Shown here: piece after piece, positions 1 to 10,859 of the stretch
Position numbering within the stretch: position 1 is the stretch's first letter
How the letters are laid out: the number at the start of each line of letters is the position of its first letter
NCBI GenBank assembly: GCA_003999685.1
Contig: CP021227.1
Span: 310,001-374,000, forward strand
Reading direction: 5' to 3'
Source: Taiwanofungus camphoratus
Taxonomy: Eukaryota > Basidiomycota > Agaricomycetes > Polyporales > Taiwanofungaceae
DNA length: 64,000 nucleotides
Made by a program: the position numbers and the translations under genes
The notes under the pieces: model-generated
The model's database searches: none
Seen by the model: only the letters and a program-made list of their open reading frames with translations
What the model was told of the DNA's origin: nothing

Positions 1-776
1 AGGGAAGACCCCATTACCTGGTTTGATCATTCATCTAATCCCTTCTGTATGTCGCGCGGTGCATAGTGTCGTCTCATCTGTTAAGCACCTTATCCCTTAG
101 GTCATCGTCATTATAGCGCCTCCACCATCAGTAGCCTATCCTTTCATCCTCGACGTCGAGGGCTATCCAGGCCAGATTATCAATTTCTTCGTTACTATTG
201 TCAGTCAACCTGATACTGCAATGTCATACAAAAAGTTTTCTGACTCTATGGTTGTAGGGCCTCTTTTGGTTGAGATGGCATAGACCAGACCTTCCCCGAC
301 CTTTCAAAGGCAAGCTAGTCATCTCATTCACCTATTAATTTGCACGTATAAACAAATCATGACAGTATGGTGGCCTCTGGCTGTGTTATTCCTGGCTGCG
401 GCCGTGTTTCGTAAGTAGCCTGATCATTACCATGTGTCGGTTCGTCCATCATCGTCTGAACATTCCGTGACACCTAGTCCTCGTCGCACCTTTCCTCCGC
501 CCGGCCAATGGAGTTGGGGATACGCCGCCACTGCCTTATTACCTGTGCGTTCACGCAGGCAATCACTCCAGGTAGCTTTCTGATTTCTTTGATCACAGCT
601 ATTGCCTTGTAGGCATCGCAGTCATGGCAGTAGGTGTCTTGTATTGGGCCGCATGGCGACTTCTGCCGAGGTTATTCGGCTACGAATTCGTACCGCGGAA
701 GGAGACATTGTCCGATGGGACAGTTGTGACGTTGGTACGTTCAGTCCTGCGCTGGTTTCTATGGTTCGAATACTGA
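1..776 (+). CDS. Amino-acid/choline-type APC permease, C-terminal part (5' end outside window)
   Basis: This is the 3' end of a plasma-membrane amino-acid permease of the fungal APC superfamily, which imports amino acids, GABA or choline-like substrates. Six exons join in frame: 1-46, 101-199, 258-309, 366-410, 478-571 and 599-776 (stop TGA 774-776). The translation shows family landmarks: PPPSVAYPF, then LDVEGYPGQIINFFVTI (membrane helix), RPDLPRPFK, the helix PLAVLFLAAAVFLLVAPFL, and a last helix VGIAVMAVGVLYWAAW. The tail is LFGYEFVPRKETLSDGTVV, the usual C-terminal signature. The intron after base 309 begins GC rather than GT, while the others are GT-AG. The gene converges on bub3, with about 200 bp between the two stops. 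The substrate cannot be decided from this fragment. The family call is firm; the exact 5' exon phase at the window edge is inferred. Confidence 0.85.
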
Positions 777-983
777 TTGAGACTTACAGTTCTCGACTCA
801 AAAAGTACAGAACTAGTATAGCATGCGAACATGGTGATACACGATATACGAATCAATGACTTTACAACGTGCATTGTTTTGACATTTCGGCTCAAGAGTC
901 GTCATATGCGGTCTAAAACATAAGTCATCGCTTACTAGCACAACATGGATACAGGATCACGACGGTACACTGCTGTAGTCATT

Positions 984-2645
984 TCAGCTTCCTGTCCACC
1001 CTTTCGGCTGTAAGAAATGTAAGAGTAGGCCATTCCGACAATATGAAGACCACCAACCTTGACTTCTTCCCCCAATGTTCTCACGTATACGCTCGGTCTC
1101 TCTGCCGTTCTGGCACCCTCTTCACCTTCCTCCCATGTATAACTAACACCTATGGCGAGCTTCGCGCCATCACAGTTGAAGGCGATCGATGGCACAGGGG
1201 AATGAAACTTGGGATATTGTCGTAAGCGTTTCTTAAGTTTGTGGTCCCAAATCGAGACGGTGCCATCGGAGCCAGCGGATGCAAAGGTATTGTAACTAGA
1301 TAGGTGAATATGCTGGAAGAAATTTTTTCCCCAGAAGGGTGTAATACTCACACTGGATGGAATGCAAGTGCATTAACAGGCCATACGTGGTCCACGTCGT
1401 CGATAGTTTGACGATGGCATTTGAACGCATACTTCTTCTCTTGGGCATCTGGGTTCGGATCGAAATACTCTACTGCAATTCTTCCCTCGACTGAGGCGGT
1501 AGCATAGCCTGAGCAAAAGTATATTAGCACGACAACACCCCTGAAGAAGACAAGCGCGACCTTGGCCATCTGTCATGCATGCCAACGCCCTGGTCATGAA
1601 CTTGAGACTACTCTCTCTTGTTTGAGCAGGGGCGTCCATTTTTCTAATGTCATATATGTGGAACAGTCGACTGGCCATTGCTACCACAAGGTTGTGATTA
1701 ACGAGGTCCGTATTGTAGACACGTTCCGGAAGATCATGCAAAGACCGTTGTGGCGAAGATGCACGAGGATCCCAGAAACGAATGCTTCGATCCCAGGAAC
1801 CCGTGATTAGGACACCTATGATAAGTTGATAGTTGCATTGAGCAAGAATGGGGGAAGAGGGGAAAAAACAGCATACTCAGATCTCTGGAATAATTCATGC
1901 TCGAAATTGAGTCGGAATGTTGACCAAGATGATTGACCTTCTCAGCCTCCAAATCTAGTCTAAAATGAAAAATTGTTGGTCTTAACATGAAAAAGGAGGT
2001 GGCAGTAAGAAGCCTGACTTACTCTCGTACAGAAGTATCAAGGCCACCACTGTAAGCATGGGCTGCATCAGAGAAGCAACACGCCAAAACAGCCGCTCGA
2101 TGGTCATATTTCGATTTTTGTTCGTTCGCTGCGATGTCGTAGAACCGAACGGTCTGTACCAGATCAATAAGGACAGATGTACAATGCGGAGTCAAATGAC
2201 TTGTAGCATAAGTCTGTAAAGGTGATAAACCGTATCCAGATACGAGTAATGCAGCTTCCGAATACGTTCAATGAAAAGCCAATTCTGCGACAACAGCCCA
2301 CAAGAATTGCATCATCATAAATTTCCAACTAGCCAGAATTTGGATAGCGCGTGAAAACATAACCGAGAGCGCATGCAATGATCTAATCAAAGGGAGAATG
2401 AACGAAGGCGAGCGTCTGAATCGACGATGCTGAGGCTAACAGACCCATGCTACATTCCACATTCAGAATACGGACACTGACCGTATCCCAAGACGAAACA
2501 AGAAGATGAGATGGATTTGACGGAGAGAATCGCACAGATGACACGCTGTCGAATGGAGGAGAGGCAAGTTCAATTTGTTCTGAGTGAGCACCATGAATGA
2601 ATGAGAAGTTCAACGAACTGCGAGACGATTTGTCGCACCAGCCAT
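984..2645 (-). CDS. bub3: Spindle assembly checkpoint WD40 protein Bub3
   Basis: Bub3 is a seven-bladed WD40 propeller that binds Bub1/BubR1 and phosphorylated kinetochore protein Spc105/KNL1 and delays anaphase. Eight exons give one frame of 338 residues, close to the usual length: 2645-2615, 2579-2482, 2153-2023, 1959-1877, 1815-1561, 1508-1352, 1295-1058 and 1007-984. Landmarks in order are [120 protein letters not shown] and the terminal [16 protein letters not shown] is highly typical of Bub3. Start choice: ATG 2645 ([10 protein letters not shown]) needs a weak donor (GTTGAA). The in-frame ATG 2613 would avoid that intron. The intron between exons 2 and 3 is about 330 nt, several times longer than its neighbours. 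No lesion is seen. Confidence 0.93.
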
Positions 2646-2874
2646 GTTCCAGAACGTAGTACGAGGCACGTCAAATTATTTCCAGTATAATGAATGAATT
2701 CACGAACTGGAAAGTTCAGCACAAAGCAAACAGACTACAGCAAGTAGGATCGACAGTGCCGGCGCCAAAGACAATGATACAGAGGCATTGGAGTATATTT
2801 GTTTATATTGTGTGATGTTATATTCAAAAGGTGATGCCAAACAACCACATTCCAAACCTCCTAAGTTTACAATA

Positions 2875-3248
2875 GAGTGTATTTGCAGAGACCTAGGTCT
2901 AACTTTGAGTGAAGTTCGAGGGCTCCACTTTGAACCAAGTGGAGCAGAAAGTTTGAAGTTCGGATATCGGACCATCAGACAGAGTAGGTCCCCTAATACT
3001 CATCACTCTAGGCGTTGCGCTTCAAGTCAATCATATTATCATAACGTACTACAACGAGAAGCTTATGACCCAGTAAATAGTGTACCGTTACATGCGACGT
3101 GGTACTTTACGTGAACCTGTCCCCCTGAGACCCACTAAATCATATGAGTGATACTTTGAACCAAGTGGAGCAACTGGAGCTCAAGTTTGAGGATCAAAAG
3201 CTCCACTTCGAGTTCAAAGTTGAGACCTAGGTCACTGCAAATACACTC
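2875..3248. mobile_element. MITE, 374 bp, TA target site
   Basis: The two ends are inverted copies: GAGTGTATTTGCAGAGACCT at the left and its complement AGACCTAGGTCACTGCAAAT... at the right, running on through ACCTAGGTC and AACTTTGA with few mismatches. The element is bounded by TA on both sides (2873-2874 and 3249-3250), as in mariner/Stowaway-type MITEs. Inside are several small palindromes built on CTCCACTT...AAGTGGAG. It has no coding capacity. It lies just upstream of bub3. A relative ends at about 31,625. Confidence 0.75.
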
Positions 3249-3664
3249 TAATGAGCTCCATAGGAATATGTCACCCCATTTAGATCCGCGTGCAATCACG
3301 CTCTAGGAAGTATAGTCTCAAGTTAAACGAAGTTTTCGTCGTTTTCAAGTAGTTGTGATCATACTCCAACAAGCACAAAATGGTTACAAGATAGTGAGCT
3401 TAATTGCAATCTTGACGAGGAAAGCAATCATGAATATGTAAGGTTCACGTACATTGCCTACTGAATATGCTATCCTGTTTTACCAGGGAAAAAGTAGAGT
3501 TACGAAGTATGTGTGTGAAATTTACCACCATAAGATGCACTGTCCTACGTCAACTAGTACGCTCATAGCGGATGAAAATGCATAGATGTGATGCAAAATG
3601 TCTATATTTGGTATGATAGTCCTATAAGGTAAAGGTAGTATCCATGTTCTAGGTAAGAGATGAG

Positions 3665-5766
3665 TTAGTATGCCAGAATTTTTCTCAAGGTGAAGAAGGA
3701 ACGCGGAATATGCACCAATTTCGATCTGCTGCCCAGCTAAAGAGTGCGCATAAACGTCAGGACCATCACCTTGCAACATAGATATGAATACTCACTTGTG
3801 GATCTTGAAAATTCACCATTTCACCGGGCTCTTCCTGATCAGCACCAGCGCCATCAGTGTTCCGATTAGATTTAGTTCTCGCCCTTCTGAATTTGTTCCG
3901 GCTGTAGTCATGTAACCGACATGATAAATCATAGAGACGGTAACTGGTACATCACGTAAGGGCAGGCATCATAATAATTTGATTTGAGTTCACCTGATGA
4001 ACGTCATCAATTCACGAAGGGTCGGATGGGGTTTACTATCTGAGACCATTGTGAAACGCATTATCATATGTAGCGTGAGAGGAGTTACCCAGAAGTTTGA
4101 TAAGTATCTTTGAAGAAATGCGTGAGCGGACAGTTGCTGTATCTACCTGAGATATCCTACCTGAGTCATCGATACCCCATTCCCATCTTCCCAGGCCATC
4201 TGGGTATCATTACATGCCGCCAAGGACACCTACACTCGAACAGTGTAGGAGATCCGACCAAATAATGATGATCATCACTAATTGAACATACCACGTGAGG
4301 CTCCTCAGCAGGACTTTCTTCACAGAACCCTGTGCATTCACGTCCTTGCATAGACACAGGCGACATGCACCTTGGTGCGACTAGCCCAAACATATCAGCA
4401 GCACGATCAATAATCGTACTGGTATTACGCCTCGCCATTCGGCCGCGTTCATTCGTAATGGACGATGCTGTCAGTGTTCGCTGCGGAGGTACTGGTACCG
4501 TCCTCCTCCTTCGAGATGTCTTTCGATACTGACCCATGGAAGATGCTAAGTTATCTAGACTCAGCGCCTTCGTCCACACCGCAGGTCCACCAGTGGCGGG
4601 GCGTTGATAGACGCGTAAAGTAGTCATGCTTGTGTCCAATACTGCCAACAAATCATCAGTTTCAACAGACATTCAACTATATATTGGAGTCGTGTTTACC
4701 AGCTGCATTTTGACGCGCTGCAATGGGTACAACACTTCAGACAAGGGAATGCATAGGAGTTTCTGAGCTTGACATGCCTATATTCAGCCATCTTGACCTC
4801 TTGCTACGCTGACCTTTCGACACCCATGGGCGATATATACCATTGCACGCATAGTGCTCAAGGTCTAGGAAGACGTCAATCATTAAACTCATTTGACTGA
4901 TTGGTACGCACCCAAAAGCGTGCCTGAATGGCAGGAATCGAAGATCGCCTACGTGGCGTAATTAGCATTGCGGTTCTGTGTCACAGATATAAATATTCAC
5001 AGTGAGCTGCGCACCCACAGGAAGTGGGTCGACGAGCAGCTTGCGCAGCTCCTGTGGATCGTGTCAACTGGGGCACAACACGCAAGAATGGATTACAACC
5101 GCACGTTGTCCACAATAAGTTTTGCCTCGTCCTCTATTCCAGAATGATCCATAGGTAGTATGACTGAAGACAACAGCATTAGTTGTAGATCTTAACGTTA
5201 TTCCAGCGCTTTGACCCTACCTTCGTCCATGCTATCATCCTCACTGTGTTCTCTGCATACAATCTGGCCTGAATGTCCCGCATCTAGATATAGTATCAAA
5301 AGGCGGCCCGTATAGAAGCAAGAAGCAAACTCACACAAAAATACAAATCGGTCTTGGGCTTGAGCGCTCTCTACAAGCTTCCGAATCTCCCGTATCTGGA
5401 TAACTGATAAGTAAAGCTATATTGACGATGAAAGGAAATGTTACTGACAATGTTTACTCGTGTGGGAGCCATCATAACGTTTCCTTCCACATCCAACATA
5501 ATTGTCACCTCCGCCTCCTGGTATCCATATCGACCTGTACCATGGTCAGTGCGGGCGTCAAGGCTTCCAAGGGAGCAAATTGAAGGTTGCTTACGGATGA
5601 GTAGGTCCCGGAAGTCCAGTGCGTCCTTATGGGGACCAACTAGCTGAGGATATTCTGGATTTCTCAGCGACTGCGAGGTGTTATAGTTAATGCCAATGAT
5701 TAAAGCCTTCCGTTTGCCTTGGGGGGACTCAAAGATGCGTTGACGGCACGGAGGACCTATCTCCAT
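3665..5766 (-). CDS. Metacaspase (peptidase C14 caspase fold), copy A
   Basis: Metacaspases are Cys-dependent, Arg/Lys-specific proteases implicated in fungal stress responses and cell death. The gene begins ATG 5766 (MEIGPPC..KRKALIIGINYN) and reads through about ten short exons: PHKDALDFRDLLIR, YGYQEAEVTIMLDVEG, IREIRKLVESAQAQDRFVF, DAGHSGQIVCREHSEDDSMDE (catalytic His, near 5275), AKLIVDNELRKLLVDPLPVGAQLT, AIFDSCHSGTLL (catalytic Cys in DSCHSG, near 4930) and EHYACNGIYRPWVSKG. A long, Ser/Arg-rich insert typical of basidiomycete members follows (4166-4672), with CMSPVS..EPHVV. Then come MAWEDGNGVSMTQ, PHPTLRELMTFIR and EMVNFQDPQ, and a last exon ending TAA 3665-3667. Both dyad residues are present and no lesion was found, so it could be active. 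Exon ends other than those implied by the motifs are approximate. Same-strand paralogues follow at 13.5 and 19.2 kb. Confidence 0.85.
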
Positions 5767-7956
5767 AACCTCCTTGCTCAGACCGAGAGCTCCACTCGGT
5801 ACGTATGAGCTGACTCAGTTACGTTGAAACAATGGAGCTTGAGCTGGATGTGTGTTGCACAGCCTTTAAGTACGATGCAGACACCGCCTTGAGGCTATGT
5901 CCTTGGAAGAACGTTTCAAACGATTATAATACTGTACTCGTGCCGCACGTATGCACCTTCAGTCCACCGTGACAGGGTCTCATCAACCAAGGTGATGGGG
6001 AGTAGAAAGAGTAAAAGCCGGTGTCAGAAAATCAAAATCCCTGTAAGTACATCTCTCAACATCAGGATTATGATGGTCGTTGCCTCGTGCGATCGGTAAC
6101 CCTTCAAAATATTTGTTGCCAGATGGCGGTGCTGTGGCTGTATTGTGCTGTACCTAGATATCCTGAGGCACGAAGGTTGAAGTATCTAGTCTGCCAAGGC
6201 AGACTAGCTGTACCAGAACATCGGGTACCATTGTGTAACATAATCTCAGCCAGAAACACAGTATACTTGCGTTCACGATGAAAAGTTTTTAAGTGCACTG
6301 CATTGATGGATTATCTAAAGGGTGGGTCACAATTTGGCTAGGCATGCGTCATATATGAACAGTACAGCTAGCAGCTGTTCTCGGATTGAACTTGGTCAAA
6401 TTAATTTACAGGAGACATAGCAGTCAAACCGAGAAAATTGTCACCTCTGAAACTAGTTCAGCCCAGTGCTTGAGGCCTTCAACATTGATGCAAGTTGCAC
6501 TAGGAAAATCCTCCCATCTAAGTTAATTGAAAATTAGTTGTAATCAATCTAATTCTATCTGCCACGGGTCGCCTCTTCTCCTTCAAGGGGATGAGAGCAA
6601 AATAGATTCGCGCAAGGAAAAAGTGCTGTGGATCCCTGAACACGTTAGAGCACGGCTGATCGACTTGTAGGTGTGTGGACAAGTTAGGACTTCACCAGTT
6701 CTACCTAGTGTTTCAAAAGCTCTGAAACTTGAATCAGAGCAGCATATCCAACTCTTGGAACGCGGGCATGCGAGCGCTAGAGCAAGGTTGGCGCCAAACT
6801 CGTGAGGGTCAACAGCGATGCATTGATGCTTGAAGCAAGAAGATTACTGCATTCGTATACCTTCAGTGCTTCAACATGCGCAGAAAGTAAATCCACGTGA
6901 TGTGACGCATCCGAATTCTCAAGAGTTGAACAAGTCTACGATAAGGATAAGTACTTATCCTACTTCATCCAGCTTCCTAGCAGAAAGATCGGCGCTAGTT
7001 TCTGCATCGGTTGCTCACCACTTCGTACTCGTATGAATCGTATCTACTGGCTGCCATCCGTATGATCACCAAGGACCTGGACAACACGGCTGCTCGACGT
7101 GCTAGTACGTGAACGTGCCAACGAGGATGGAATTATGAAGTTCTCTGGGCGTACGCTTGCCATTATTGATTATTAGGGACCTGCCATATGTTTCTCTGAG
7201 ACTTGGAGGTAAGAGGTGAGTAAAGATGTTGAAGCTTGAGGTCAAGATGGTTTATGTGTTGCAACATTCTTCCCCACGCTTATGGACTTAAATCGACTAA
7301 AAAAAGGCTATTTTTCAAGTCTGCTACGCTCTCTGTCATTACTCGGTTGATGATGTTTGACATGCACTTGAGTTCAATCTCCTTAGTCAATCCGCGGGTA
7401 ACCTCATTTTGATCAGCTGAATCGCGAATCACTTTGACTGAAAATAGGATATGTCTGGTCTCTTACTTGTTGCTGATTGCTGATTGTATATATATGAGCA
7501 TCGAAACATGCATTCTGCTACCAATATCTGACCTAGTGGATCCCTCATCAATCGGCTTTTCCTCCCTACTTGAGAGGCCTGCTGAACGCGACTGTGGGGA
7601 AATCCCCGTTGATAAGGTTATATCCATGCTGGCTTGGCTGCTTCTGTTGTGGACACCCTCAGAGTAGGCTGTCAACTTGTGGTAGGTTTGTCGACGGAGT
7701 TCACCACGTGTTAAATACAAAATAAAGTTTCGGTGTGTTTTCATGACCTTCTCTACGATGAGCCTCTTCTGACATGATTTCAAAGCTGGTACGTGATTCT
7801 GAAACTTCCGGCGGGCCCGTTGTTATCATCAAACTCTTCTCATGGCGATGAAGCGCCCATAATTAACAACTAGTATCGTAATTGTTATAAAGCACGACGG
7901 ACCTGTCTGTTCCCCAGAAAACGCAACGTACAGTGTTTTCTTAACATCCATTTGCT
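5767..7956. other. Intergenic, no supported gene
   Basis: Only short, uncorrelated ORFs are seen. A near-perfect palindrome lies at 6186-6207 (10-bp arms CTAGTCTGCC around AA). Short stretches around 6830-7170 read like coding sequence in changing frames but do not assemble with splice signals and match no family I know. The right end should hold the promoter of the hydrolase gene. Confidence 0.5.
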
Positions 7957-9265
7957 ATGGCCTTCGAGTACAGGCACCAACCGCTCAGAGCTGTTTACTA
8001 TGTGTACTACAGTATATCCATCCTCTTCGTCCGTCTGCCCTATTGGTGCCTCATTTCATTGGCTCCTGCGTGGCGTCCACGAAGGTCGTGGACACTGTCT
8101 CGGGCTGTCATAATTCGCGCTCTCGCGGCGTTCACCAACATGATGTTCAAAACCGGGTTGCGACCTAACTGTGCAAACGTTAAGAAGGATGCTCGATCTG
8201 CAAACCGTCTGGGCTTTCTCTGGGTGGATGGAGTGCCACAAGATATGTTGAAGGAAGAGATTGCAAACTTGGCTATAGTGAACGGTGTCTCGCCGTCTCC
8301 GATACCTGGTTATTGGCATGGAGCACGGGGTCCGAATTCAGAATATGGTCAGCGTGCCACAGTGGGCGAGAAAGTACTCTATATGCTTCATGGTAAGCCA
8401 ACCTTAATACAAACATGATCTTTCAACGATCTGACCATTGCATTAGGTGGCGGTTATACCGTAAACGATTTTTCACCTTGCATCACAATCGAGCTGACTT
8501 ATTGAACAGGCGGGTTGCGGTTCTCCAGACGGTTTTGTCGGGCCTTTGATACGAGACATCATCAGCAATTCGTCTGGATTAATCAGCCGCGGTTTCGCTA
8601 TCAACTATCGACATGCGTCCTCGGCGCCCTTCCCGAATGAAAATCCGTACCCTGCTGCTCTTATCGACGCACTATCAGGCTATCAATATCTCGTCGAAAA
8701 GGTTGGATTTCGCCCCCAAGACATTGTAGTGGCGGGAGAGTCAGCAGGCGGGCATTTAGCATTGAATCTTGCCCGTTATCTCGTTGTGTCAGCGCTGAAC
8801 TTGCTCTCTCCTCCCGGTGCTGTCATCTTATTGTCACCAACTGTTGATTGGGGTGGAACACACGACTTCGGGGATTCATGTTCAATGAAAAGGAACTATC
8901 GTTCGGACTATGTCTATCCCATCTTAAAGAGCGGTTACACAGCACGTAGCTTGCTCGGATCCTTGCCTGCAGTGGAGATATGTACCAATTCATGGCTCTC
9001 TCCTGCGTCTCTCAAACTTGCAGATGCGACTGGTTTGTTCCGCGATTTTCCTCCTACAATCATAATCGCAGGTGGCGCAGAGCAGACTGTTGATCCCATG
9101 CGCACACTACGCGATCGTCTTCTCAATGACAACGGTACCGATAAAGTGGAATACTTGGAGTACGAGGACGCTGCTCACAACTTTGTCGGGCAAACTTGGC
9201 AGGAGCCGGAAAGGACGCAGGCGCTCAAAGAGCTGCAGAAGTGGATCATGGCTGTCATAGGCTGA
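7957..9265 (+). CDS. Alpha/beta hydrolase, hormone-sensitive-lipase-like (Abhydrolase_3) esterase
   Basis: This is a 401-residue serine hydrolase predicted to cleave carboxyl esters. Three exons join exactly in frame: 7957-8392, 8447-8460 and 8510-9265. The middle exon is only 14 nt. The N-terminus (residues ~10-40, YYVYYSISILFVRLPYWC) is hydrophobic and could anchor the protein in a membrane. The oxyanion motif LHGGGYT is assembled across the two introns. Then come AINYRHASSAPFPNENPYPAA, the nucleophile elbow VVAGESAGGHLALNLAR (Ser), ILLSPTVDWG, the acid site GAEQTVDPMRTLRDRL (Asp) and the His in EDAAHNFVGQTW. The full triad is present. Start choice: first ATG in the long exon, and the reading frame is open throughout. 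The substrate is unknown. No pathway partners are adjacent. Confidence 0.88.
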
Positions 9266-9685
9266 TGAGCCAGAGTATAATGACAGTGCTGATCAGTATG
9301 AGAACGATAAGCTCGTGGCTGTCACCCTAATTGTGTACTCCATCCATGTCAAACATTCTCAGTCGTATCGTTGGATTGTTCCCGTGCACATACACAATAT
9401 TATTCAATGCAATCAACTTGACTTCAGGTATAAGTAGATCGGTTAACAATATCTGGTATACGTTGGTCATGCACTAGAATGATATGGTATTTTGCTACTC
9501 TTCTTACTGCATATCGTGTTTGGAGCTATAGTCTTGAGACGCTTGTTTCCGTCTATAGGGGGTGCTAATTGTTCTTTCTTGGTACATAGCTGCATGCCAG
9601 AGAAGGATATAGCAGATACAAATTTGGCAGGAAACATCTTCCTCAGTAGTCCTTCAAGTGTCAGACACCTGAGGAAGCGATATTC

Positions 9686-10104
9686 ATGTATTGCTCACCC
9701 TTAGAGCGAATACAATTCTCAAATCCCGTATTGCTAAACTCGACCTCGCACATTCTGCTGCCACTGATCGATACAGCAATTGACTTTTTGCACTATGACG
9801 ATACGCATTTGCCTGAACCTCACGTCGCCCAAATAACCATCAAATCGAACGGTAAATACTCATAATTGGCGGAATTTGAGCTGAGCTATGTTTAACAATT
9901 TCTATAAGGCCAGAGATAGTCAATACCATTGCAGCATTTTTCAACGTCCAGGACGATGTTAGAGTACGTCCCTTTCATTCACGTATCGTCAATGTTGACG
10001 AAGATGATCGATCGTAACAGGGTTTGATCATTCGAATCGTCGCCGCACACTTACACAATCCGTTGCCCTCCTCTGTGGTATTTGAAGACAATCATTCATG
10101 CTGA
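9686..10104 (+). CDS. Small three-exon protein of unknown function
   Basis: Spliced reading of 9686-9851, 9914-9963 and 10021-10104 gives a 99-residue protein. The introns have GTAAAT..CAG and GTACGT..CAG ends, 62 and 57 nt long. Sequence landmarks are MYCSPLERIQFSNP, SHILLPLIDTAIDFLHYDD, THLPEPHVAQITIKSNE, IVNTIAAFFNVQDDVR, LIIRIVAAHLHNPLPSSVV and a C-terminal NHSC. It looks like a compact, amphipathic, helical protein without a signal peptide or membrane segment. I do not recognise the family. Support comes only from the maintained frame across two well-formed introns and the protein-like composition. An upstream exon is possible, although the frame is closed 39 nt upstream of the ATG. Confidence 0.45.
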
Positions 10105-10859
10105 TTGCCAGTGAGTGAGTATGGGTGCAAGCGATTTACAAGTCCTTATTCTCGTCGCCGTCTCGAAAGATAATGCAAAGTGGCCATTCATGAGGGAAAA
10201 CTGAAGTTTTGGTGGGAAGAACACGGTGCAATGGCCTGCTCTGAGCAGTGGGTGTTTGTTTTCAAACCATCAGATTTTGATTTTTGGTGGTTCTCCTTTC
10301 GGCTGTTCCTGGAATTTCCACCAGTCACTCGACCTGGGAATCCGTGAATCCGTGAATGATAATTACAAGACCTAGTGTCGAGCGCGAACGCACTTTTTTG
10401 CCTCATCATGAGAAAGATCCGCTGAGCACCATCAGGATAGTCGCCTTCACTACACCCAAAATTTCGAGGCGAAAGGAGGCGAAAGGAGACGAAAAGACGA
10501 GCCTGACACTGTGCTTCTGATGTTAGAAAAGTGAGGATCGGAGAGCACGCATACGTTCTCGAAAGCCGAGGCATTCATGTTGAAAAAGTCTGACATCAGG
10601 AAAAAATGAGGATAGCTCCCGATGCTACGGCAACTACAACCAAATCTGTAACACTATATAGTGCTATAGGTTGGGGATGTAGCACATCCAGCTACATAGT
10701 CACCTGCATTTTCCTGATGGAATGATGGGTATGAGCCACCCAAACGTACACCCACACTGGCAGCAAATGCATACCAATGTAATTCCTTGGCGCCGGTCCA
10801 CGCCAGAGTCCATGCTCTCCCGGTCTCTGCCTGACATAGACCAGAGGCGAAAAAGTTGA
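10105..10859. other. Intergenic, no supported gene
   Basis: Only chance-like ORFs are present. A short purine-rich tandem stretch occurs near 10,465-10,500 (repeated GGCGAAAGGAG units). Confidence 0.4.

Noticed and set aside
6830-7170. Protein-like pieces such as LAAIRMITKDLDNTAARRAS
   Set aside because: They occur in changing frames with stops and without consistent introns.
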